A DNA stretch of 64,000 bases from Paenibacillus terricola. Lineage in GTDB: Bacteria > Bacillota > Bacilli > Paenibacillales > Paenibacillaceae. Both the position numbers and the translations under genes were made by a program. The notes under the pieces are model-generated. The model was not told the DNA's origin and ran no database searches. It was given only the letters and a program-made list of their open reading frames with translations. How positions within the stretch are numbered: position 1 is the first letter of the stretch; the number at the start of each line of letters is the position of its first letter. Location: positions 898,333 through 962,332 of the forward strand of contig NZ_JACXZA010000003.1 of assembly GCF_014779765.1 (NCBI RefSeq), read 5' to 3'. Below are positions 1 to 8,800 of this stretch, piece after piece.

Positions 1-3000
1 TGCTGTCGCTCTACAATTGGAACATTATTAAGAGTCGCCCCCGTAACAGTCTCGGACAGCATCCGTCCATGAATGTCATAAACGTACTCTGTTATGTTCC
101 CGTTTCGATCCGCCTTTTTCAACAACGAACCGTTTGGTGTATACCAATAGCTTTCAATCTTGGTTGCATCAGAGACTGCCTTCCCTGCAGCATCAATCAT
201 ACTGCCTCCATCATCGATTCGACGAGCAACTTTATTGCCCGCATTGTATTCGAACATCGTGATGTGGCCGTTGCCATCGGTTTGGCTTAGCTTATTGCCA
301 TTCCAGTCATACGTATAACGAGTTTGATTACCCAGTGGATCGATCACTGTAGATAGGCGATTAAGAATATCATACTGGTATTGAGTTGTATTTCCTGCAC
401 CATCCGTTTTAGCCGCCATATTCCCAACATAATCATAGGAATTGAATGACACATTGCCCAATGGGTCCGTCGTGCTTAAGAGTTTGTTATTCCGGTCATA
501 ACTGAATTTAGTCAGATTATTAAGTGCATCTCTGGAATAGATTTGTGAATCATTAAAGTTATACTCTAGCTTCTCGATAACCACATTGTTCGCATCTGTA
601 GTTTGGTATAAACGATTCTTATCATCATAGGCGAAGCTGGTCTTATTCCCTCTCCAATCCGTCTCTGTCAGCTTATTGCCATTCTTATCGTACGAGTAGC
701 TAGTGGTCTGAATAGCAGCTCCGTTGACTAAATCGGTTACCGTTACCTTCTGTTGGAGGAGTCTATTTAGGTTATCATAAACATATTCGGTTTGATTGCC
801 GTTCGCATCCTTAACAAATCGTTGATTGCCATTCAGATCGTAAGCAGTCGATGATTCTATAATGTTTCTACCATTCGCGTCCTGTTCAGACTTGCCTATC
901 TGATTGCCGACCTGATCGTAGGTGAATAGATTAATCTTACCGTTCGAGTCCTTCTCGGATGTTAATCTCCCTCTACTGTCGTACTGGCGATAGACAGTAT
1001 AGCTGCCGATTGTACTGTCACCAGGGTCTGTCTGAGATTGAACCAGATTAAAGCTGTTATACGTATATTTTGTGATATTGCCATTAGCATCAGTAGTACC
1101 AATTAGTCGACCTGCCAAATCATACGACTTAGCATGTAACATAATTTCTGGTGCCGAGGCTGCGTTGCGAATTCCTTCTTTAATAACTCGCCCCGCGTCG
1201 TCATACCCTTTCGTCTTAACAACGCCGTTCGCATCCGTTTCTGTTAATTGACGTCCCATGCCATCATAGGTATATGCCTTCGTATACTTAAGCCCGCGCT
1301 CTCTGGATACTGGATCAACAACAGTAATCGGCAAGTTAGCTGCATTGTATCGAGTGGTTGTGCCATAGCCGCTTTGAATACGTGCATCAATCGTCTTACC
1401 GACACCAAAGGCATATCCTTCACCATCAAGTTCTTTGATAACGTTCCCGTTCTCATCGTATTGATACGCTTTCGTCACTGCTTCCGTCCAGACACTGCTC
1501 CAGGCGGAGCCCGAGTATGTCTTGTTATTAAACTTCTCGATTACCGCCTTGATCCTTCCCATGGTGTCATAGACCGTTTCCGTTCGAGTCATCTGATCCA
1601 GCGTCTTGGTCGAGTCATAATTTAATGCTGATACTTCATTGGTTCTGCGACCAGCATTGTCATAAGCATAGAATGAGACGCCGCCCTGCGGATTGGTTTC
1701 TTTCACTAGCAAACCCTTCTCGTTATAGCTCTTGGAAGTCGTATACCCTAACGGATCGGTAACAACGAGCGGATTCCCCTGCCAGTCGTAGGTCGTAGTC
1801 GTCTTCTTAGTAGCTGGCATTCCTTGCTCATTCGTGGCAGAGACGCTCATGCTGATCTGACGATTCAACGCATCATACGTATAGGAGGTCCTTACACCAT
1901 CTGGTGCTATTACTGCCGTCAGATTGCCATTCGCATCATACTCCTTGCGAGTATCAAGCAGAATGACACTATTATCAGCGTATGAGCTTCCAGCCAAATC
2001 TCCTGCCCTTATCGCCTGCTTCTGCGAAACTTCAAGTCCAAGCTCGTTGTAAGCAAAATAAGTTGTCGAAGCTTCAGACTCGCCCGTATACTCGTCCTTG
2101 CGCTGCATATTGCCATCCGGGTCGTACTTGTACGCCGTCTTGGAACCCGATGAATTCGTCATACTCGTCACATGACCATTGCCATCATACGTATATAGAT
2201 CGCTGATAAGACGGTCGGAGACGGGTACGTTGAATAAAGGAACCGAATCTTTGCCGCGCTTGACCGCGAGCGTGTGCCCGCTGCGATCATAAGTTGTATG
2301 GGTATACTGATAGCTTCCCTTATCGAGCGGTACCCAGGCATCTGTTTGTCTCTTCAGGCCATCGTAAGCATAACTGGTCGTATTGCCCCGAGCATCCGTC
2401 ACCGCACGGACCGTCTTATTCGGATTATAGATCGTTTTAATACTGCCGCCGTCAGCGTTCTGCCTCTCGATTTCGTTACCATTGTAATCACAAATCCAGG
2501 TTGTGACCGCAGTCTCTGTATCATTCAAATAGATCGTTTCTTGTTTTTGCCAATTACCGTTCGCAAGGATGTCATAGGTATATGTCCGTTGCAAGACCGA
2601 AATCGCGTCAGGACTTGTCTTGAACGAGATACTTTTCTGCCGATTCATCACGTCGTATTGGTAGACATATTGACTATTATTCGGGCGTGTTTCATACGTC
2701 AGGTTGCCATAGATATCGTACTCATAAGAGGTCAAGTTGCCTAACTCATCCGTTGCCGTCTTCATTTTGCCACTCGGATAGTACGTGTATCGGGCACCAG
2801 CCGTCGAGCTGTAGACATTCGTCGGTGTCGCATTATTAAGCTGATCGCTGGCATAGACATATTGGTTCGGTTTTGTCACTTGAATCGTGCGACCAAGCGA
2901 ATCATATAGCGTACGGGTCGTCTGGCCTTGGTCAAGCGTCGTGCGGATCACCCTGCCGTTTAAGTCATAATCGCTTGTAGTCACATTACCTGCCGGAGAG

Positions 3001-5834
3001 ATAGACTGTGTTAACCAACCGAGTACATTATACTTCTGTGTCGTTACGTTGCCTTCCGGATCGGTAATTGTCGCGACGTTGCCATTTACATCATAGGTGT
3101 AGGAGGTTACGTTGCCCTCTGGATCGGTCTCAGACTTCAATAATCCCTGTACTTTATAACCAAGCCTTTGCGATTCCGCAGCCGAGTAGTACGCTTTCGT
3201 TGTGATCGCGAATTTCGAGGTGTCTGCCGACATATCGTACTCGTCCGTTCCGTTTATCGGTTGTACCTGTTGAAGGAGATTGATCCCGTTGGCATCATAG
3301 ATCCAATAGGTCATGTTCCCCATCTCATCCTTCTCCGATGTTTCGTTGTTCTTAGCGTCATACGTATATGCGGAGACACTTCCATCCGGATTGACAATGT
3401 TTGTAATGTTACCGCTCGCATCCCTTACGTATTCCCACTTGTTCCCATAACGATCTGTGATAAAGTGCTCGAGGCCGTATTTGTTGACGCCACTGGCATC
3501 GCGGTAATAGTCCACGGTTGCGATTTTGCCTTCAGCGTCCTGTGTCTTGATGACATACATTTCGCTGTCATACCATTTCACCGTCGTACGGTTGTTAATA
3601 TCTATGATCGTCGTTTTACGGTTACTGGCATCATACGTGTATGTCTTGACATTTCCATAGACATCGATGTATTTGGTAACCTTATTGTTGTCAGTGCTGG
3701 AAGCATTATGATTGTAAGTAATCGAATCTGTTAAGGTCTGTGCATTATCCTTGATCGAGTTCAAGAAGCCGGATCCATCGTATCCGTAGGTCGCCGTTAC
3801 TTGACCGAGCGGGTCGGTGACCGTCGTCAACCTGTTCTGCGTATCGTAGGAGTAGGTAATCTTCCTCTTCATCGGATCGGTGATGCTCACGATATATCCA
3901 GCCGGATTATAGGCGATTGTAAAAGTACGGCCAACCGTATCCGATACATTCGTAATTCGCCCGTTACCGTCCACTCCGATCGATATCATATTGCCGTTCC
4001 GGTCCTTCATCCATGACAGAATACCCGCTGGACTGAAGTTGTACGTGTAAGAATCCATCGTGGTCATAATATGACTGCCGTCGCTTTGCTTCTCCAACGT
4101 GCTGATCGAATCGTTGGCTGTATACGTGCCATTCGTGTTCTTCACGAACATCTGGGAGCGACCGTTCGGCAATCTCGCTACCATTAAATTAGCGTTAGTG
4201 GTATCAGGCTTCAGGCTGCCTTCGAATCCGAACGTCCAGCCTCTGCCCATCGAGCTCGTCGTTCGATCATCCTTGGAGTTGTAGGTTCGACTGAGATCGA
4301 CTGTGAAGCCGGGAGCCGACAACGACATATCTACAAACATCTTCGAGTAATTGCCAGTTGTAACGGATACGCCTTCCTCGCCATAATGAATTTGCTCTTG
4401 AAGCTTCGGGTCGATCGAAACAGCGAGCGTATCAAGCAATCCATCAGCAGTTGGCGTTTCTCCGTCGATGACTTCAGCAGTTCCTTGCTGTATCGTACTG
4501 TTCTCCAGTGCTTCGATCGCCTTGTTGACCTGTACAATGCCTCCAGTTGCCGTCTTGCCCGTAAGTGCAGCCAGTGGAGTCGTACCTGCCTTCACGCGGC
4601 CTGCAATCTGCTCAGCGGTGAGGTCTGGGAACTGGCTTTGCACAAGCGCGGCAATGCCGGCTACCATTGGCGCAGCTGCAGAAGTTCCACTCTGGAAGCC
4701 GTACTGCTCTTCCGGCAGCGTGCTCAAGATACCTTCTCCTGGAGCCGCAACGTCGATATTCGCTCCATAGTTCGAGAATGATGCCAGCTTTCCTGTATTG
4801 TCTAATGCAGCGACCGACACCACATTAGGCAGTGAATAAGCAGCCGGATATACAGGATTGATCGTACTGTTCTGTCCGTTATTGCCTGCTGCGGCGATGA
4901 AGAGAATGCCGCTTTGCATGATTGCATCCTTCAAAGCAGGGTTCGCATCCGTACTGCCGAAGCTGGCATTTATGATTTTGACACTCATCTGCTTCGCATA
5001 AGCAATCGCTTCGATGGCATCGGATGTATAGCCCGTTTTGCCGGCGATGAATTTCAGCGGCAGCAGCGTTACATTAGGCGCAACGCCGCGAATGCCGATT
5101 TCATTCGCGCTTGCGGCGATAATGCCCGCCGTATGCGTGCCGTGCTTGTCATCGGATGCGCTGTCGTATACGGTATTATCGTCGTTGGCGAAGTCCCAGC
5201 CGTAGACGTCGTCGATATAGCCGTTGCCGTCATCGTCGATTCCATTGCCAGCAATTTCGTTTCGGTTGACGTATATCCGTTCGGACAGATCAGGATGTTG
5301 AATATCGATTCCCGTGTCAAGCACACCTATTAGCGTCGAAGCCGTTCCAAGCGTCGTACCCCACGCCTTCGTCACGCCGATATCAACGCCAGGTACACCT
5401 TTGCTGTAACCGACGCTTTGGCCTGTGTTGGACAAGCCCCATTCCTCAGCAAACCGCTCGTCCGTCGGCACATCAGCAGCCGTGAGCAAATAGTTCGGCT
5501 GCGCGTAGACGACATCCGGGTCGCTCTTCAGCTCTGCTATTGTCTTATTCAGATCGTCAGTCTCACCGATCTCGATGACTTCTGCACCGGACTGGCGCAG
5601 CTTGCGCTTGGACTCCATCTTGCCGAGCTTCAGCTTCGACTTCACTCTTGACCGGACATTCTGCCCCTTTTCATTGCTCTTATATTTCACGATGATTTCA
5701 GTTTTCGAACGCGCTGCCGGCTTCGACGAGGAACTGGCATTTTGCGCGTAGACATGGCTAAAGTCTTGGAGCGGCAGCCCGCAGACGAGTATGAGCGCGA
5801 GCACTGTCGCAAGTATACGCTGGAATAGATTCAT
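1..5834 (-). CDS. Subtilisin-like (S8) protease fused to Rhs/YD-repeat protein, C-terminus beyond window
   Basis: The frame stays open from the ATG at 5834 (GGGAGG site just upstream) to the left edge, so about 1,945 residues are visible and the end is missing. Order: signal peptide (about 1-30), an I9-like propeptide ending in AQPNY (about 45-118), and a subtilisin domain with a complete triad: D173 in GVLDTG, H231 in HGTHTAG and S385 in GTSAAAPMV. Next come a linker, a DUF6531-like Rhs entry segment (VTTGNYS, near 490) and dozens of YD repeats of about 20 residues (TYDANGN and similar). Rhs/YD shells usually enclose a variable C-terminal toxin; here that part is not seen, so toxin function is unproven. 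The protease could mature the shell or act on its own. It begins 44 bp after the RCC1/FN3 gene and is probably co-transcribed. A WapA-like wall protein is the nearest familiar comparison. Confidence 0.9.
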   Translation of the reverse strand, partial: MNLFQRILATVLALILVCGLPLQDFSHVYAQNASSSSKPAARSKTEIIVKYKSNEKGQNVRSRVKSKLKLGKMESKRKLRQSGAEVIEIGETDDLNKTIAELKSDPDVVYAQPNYLLTAADVPTDERFAEEWGLSNTGQSVGYSKGVPGVDIGVTKAWGTTLGTASTLIGVLDTGIDIQHPDLSERIYVNRNEIAGNGIDDDGNGYIDDVYGWDFANDDNTVYDSASDDKHGTHTAGIIAASANEIGIRGVAPNVTLLPLKFIAGKTGYTSDAIEAIAYAKQMSVKIINASFGSTDANPALKDAIMQSGILFIAAAGNNGQNSTINPVYPAAYSLPNVVSVAALDNTGKLASFSNYGANIDVAAPGEGILSTLPEEQYGFQSGTSAAAPMVAGIAALVQSQFPDLTAEQIAGRVKAGTTPLAALTGKTATGGIVQVNKAIEALENSTIQQGTAEVIDGETPTADGLLDTLAVSIDPKLQEQIHYGEEGVSVTTGNYSKMFVDMSLSAPGFTVDLSRTYNSKDDRTTSSMGRGWTFGFEGSLKPDTTNANLMVARLPNGRSQMFVKNTNGTYTANDSISTLEKQSDGSHIMTTMDSYTYNFSPAGILSWMKDRNGNMISIGVDGNGRITNVSDTVGRTFTIAYNPAGYIVSITDPMKRKITYSYDTQNRLTTVTDPLGQVTATYGYDGSGFLNSIKDNAQTLTDSITYNHNASSTDNNKVTKYIDVYGNVKTYTYDASNRKTTIIDINNRTTVKWYDSEMYVIKTQDAEGKIATVDYYRDASGVNKYGLEHFITDRYGNKWEYVRDASGNITNIVNPDGSVSAYTYDAKNNETSEKDEMGNMTYWIYDANGINLLQQVQPINGTDEYDMSADTSKFAITTKAYYSAAESQRLGYKVQGLLKSETDPEGNVTSYTYDVNGNVATITDPEGNVTTQKYNVLGWLTQSISPAGNVTTSDYDLNGRVIRTTLDQGQTTRTLYDSLGRTIQVTKPNQYVYASDQLNNATPTNVYSSTAGARYTYYPSGKMKTATDELGNLTSYEYDIYGNLTYETRPNNSQYVYQYDVMNRQKSISFKTSPDAISVLQRTYTYDILANGNWQKQETIYLNDTETAVTTWICDYNGNEIERQNADGGSIKTIYNPNKTVRAVTDARGNTTSYAYDGLKRQTDAWVPLDKGSYQYTHTTYDRSGHTLAVKRGKDSVPLFNVPVSDRLISDLYTYDGNGHVTSMTNSSGSKTAYKYDPDGNMQRKDEYTGESEASTTYFAYNELGLEVSQKQAIRAGDLAGSSYADNSVILLDTRKEYDANGNLTAVIAPDGVRTSYTYDALNRQISMSVSATNEQGMPATKKTTTTYDWQGNPLVVTDPLGYTTSKSYNEKGLLVKETNPQGGVSFYAYDNAGRRTNEVSALNYDSTKTLDQMTRTETVYDTMGRIKAVIEKFNNKTYSGSAWSSVWTEAVTKAYQYDENGNVIKELDGEGYAFGVGKTIDARIQSGYGTTTRYNAANLPITVVDPVSRERGLKYTKAYTYDGMGRQLTETDANGVVKTKGYDDAGRVIKEGIRNAASAPEIMLHAKSYDLAGRLIGTTDANGNITKYTYNSFNLVQSQTDPGDSTIGSYTVYRQYDSRGRLTSEKDSNGKINLFTYDQVGNQIGKSEQDANGRNIIESSTAYDLNGNQRFVKDANGNQTEYVYDNLNRLLQQKVTVTDLVNGAAIQTTSYSYDKNGNKLTETDWRGNKTSFAYDDKNRLYQTTDANNVVIEKLEYNFNDSQIYSRDALNNLTKFSYDRNNKLLSTTDPLGNVSFNSYDYVGNMAAKTDGAGNTTQYQYDILNRLSTVIDPLGNQTRYTYDWNGNKLSQTDGNGHITMFEYNAGNKVARRIDDGGSMIDAAGKAVSDATKIESYWYTPNGSLLKKADRNGNITEYVYDIHGRMLSETVTGATLNNVPIVERQ

Positions 5835-5878
5835 AGTTTCCTCCCATAAATAACAAATAATTGCATGAAGATGCTACA

Positions 5879-8800
5879 TTACCCGTTGATATATACCGTG
5901 TAGGAAAGCGATGAGCCTCCCGTATACTTGGCTTTCATCTTAATACTGTTAATAACGCCGCTCCACGATTCGCCAGGGTTAACGACCTTGTTCGTTGTGA
6001 ATGTAATTTCGCCAGGCTTGAATTCCGTTACGACGATATCCGTCCCTTGAATTGGCCCGGTTGTGAGTTCTGGCGCACCAGTCAGCGTCGACAAGTCGAT
6101 GATATCGATAGCATTGGCATCATACGTCACCTTCAAGGTGTAATGGCTGAAATCGATAACGTCCTTCGCCACTAAACCAAGGTCGACCGTATTCGCCTTG
6201 GTCAATCTGGCAGTGAGCGCGTTGTTGATAATAAGTCCCGTCCATGCCCCCGTACCTGCTTGGTTGCGAACGCGTACGCGGTACTTGTGCTCGGAACCTG
6301 CCGCCAAGCGGCGATGCTGGTACTCATTCTTCAGTCCAAGATCGATGACTTGTCCGTCTACCTCGATATCGTAGCCAATAGCTGTCGGATCGACATCCCA
6401 CTTCACGGTGGCGATGCTGCCTGCCGATGTGATCACGACATGCGCAGGGAGACCCGGCGATTCTGGCAGTGTTCTCATCGCGATGACCGCGGTCCAGTCC
6501 CCTACGACTGCATCCGTCTTCGAGCGAACTCGATATGTATGCGGGGAGAACGGATCGAGCATCGCATCCGTATATGTCGTGGAATTGAAATTATCGATTA
6601 CCGCCAAGCCGTCTATTTCGATATCATAGCTGGCCACCCCCGATACGGAGCTCCAACTGATCGTGATATAATTGTTGCCTGCGAGAGCATTAACCCCGCT
6701 TGGTGCAGCCGGCTTGGCAGGCAGTGTCTTCGTTGACACAGTCTTGCTCCATCCACTGAACCCTGCGTTTCCTTGCGCTCGTACACGGTAGGTGTGTGTT
6801 GTTTCCGGAAGCAGGCTATTCTTCGTAAACGCAGGTGAGCCAAGCCCAGAAGTCGCAACACCATCGAACTCGACCGTATAACTCGAAGCGCCTTCGACTG
6901 GCGTCCATACAAGCTGAATCGACGTATCCTGCACATAATCGATGACGCCGCTTGGTGTTGGAAGCTGGTTAGTCGTTAGAGATAGCACCGTACTCCATGC
7001 GCTAGTGCCGATTTCATTCGCCGAGCGTATCCGATATTGATGCGTCGAACCGGGGATGAGACTTGTCATTTCCGAGAAGTTAGCGTTGCTATTGTTGTAG
7101 ACGATGCCGTCCGCTTCCACCTCGTAATAAACAGCATCGGGAACCGCGTTCCAGGTCAGATTCACTTTCTTATCAGACGCTTCACCCGCTAGTCCGCCTG
7201 GCACACTCGGTGCGCTAGTTGTCGTAGTAATCGACTTCAGCGCAGTCCATACGCCGTTACCTCCAGCATTAAATGCCCTGATTCGGTATACATGCTGCGA
7301 TCCTGGAAGAAGATCGACAGCTTTGAAAGACAATAAGTTTCCGTTGTTCTGAATCTCTCCATCCCATTCGACTTCATATCCAACCGCTCCTGTAACACTA
7401 CCCCATTGGATCGTTGCCGTCCGAGCGGTAGAAGTTGCCGTAATGCTTGTTGGTGCAATAGGTACAGCGATTAAAGTCCGAGCGGTCACCAACCCGCTCA
7501 TCGCACCAGTGATTGTTCCATTCATGGCGCGAACGCGATACGTATGCACCGTATTGGCGGTCAATCCGCTATGAACATATGACAGATTCGAGCCGACATC
7601 TACTAGCGTTGCGTTCCCGTCCACCTCAATCTGATAACCCGTAGCATCGCTTACCGGCTGCCAAGAGACTATCACGGAGGACACGGCCGGTTTCGCCTTT
7701 ACGTTCTTCGGCGCTGCTGGAGGCGCAGCCGAAGTACCTGTCGAGATCGTTGTGATCAAAGGACCAGACTCGACGCCGTCTTGGTTTCTAGTCTTGATTT
7801 GGATTTTGTATGATTTCATTGCCGTTAAGCCGGTGATGGTGATCTTCTTGCTCGGGATCGTGATCCAGACGTCACCGGAGCCCAGCTTGCCATCGCTCGT
7901 TAAACTTTTGTTACCGACAAGAATTTGATATTCCGTATTCGTCGGGTTCGTATCGGACAGGGTCAACTGTACGCTACTCGTCGACAACAACGATGTTGAA
8001 AGCGTTGGAATTGCCGCAAGCGTGTACGTGGTTAGAGATTCGGATGCTATCGTACCGTCTGCTATCTTATATTCCAACTTAACGGGAATCTTTTGATTTG
8101 GACTAAACCCGCTTATGGTATAGGTGGCTTGGTTGTTATACCAGCTTGATACGCTTGTGTTAATCGTAATTCGAATCGGAACGGACGAATCTGCAGTTGT
8201 CGCCGTTACTTGAATACTGCTCGCTGTTGGTGTAATCTCGTATTTGCGTTGTTTACTCACGTTATCAACCGAATAGGATTGGGTCTTTGTCAGTTTCTGC
8301 AGCCCATCGCTCACTTGAAACTTTAACGTGTGAGCGCCATCCGAGAGCTGTCCGGCATCGAATCGTTCGAAATTGATTTGATCGACTGATCCCGTAAGCT
8401 TAACGTTTCTCGTCTCTCTTGGTATTTGCTCATTGTCGACATAATAGCTTACCGAGACGGTCGTTCCGACCGTGCCTGATAGCCGTACACTTGGCGCGAC
8501 AATGCGTTCGGTGAACTTCACAACTTCCGGGCTTAAGCGATTACCCGAATAGTCGTATCCCCATTCCTGTATAGTTCCGTTATTAAGTAAAGCCAGCGTA
8601 TGTGATGCGCCTGCATCTATTTGGGCAACATCAGACAAGCTCAGAACCGTTGTCGGAATACTCTTCGTTGTTGTGTCTCCGAATCCCAACTGTCCATAAA
8701 CGTTAAAGCCCCATCCCTTAACAGAACCATCATCTAAGATAGCAAAACTATGCGAATTGCCCGCAGCGAGTTGCTTTACATTACTCAAATTAGTTAGGAC

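Noticed and set aside
1..5834. Calling the Rhs protein a proven toxin
   Set aside because: The C-terminal tip and any immunity gene lie outside the window, so toxin activity cannot be claimed.
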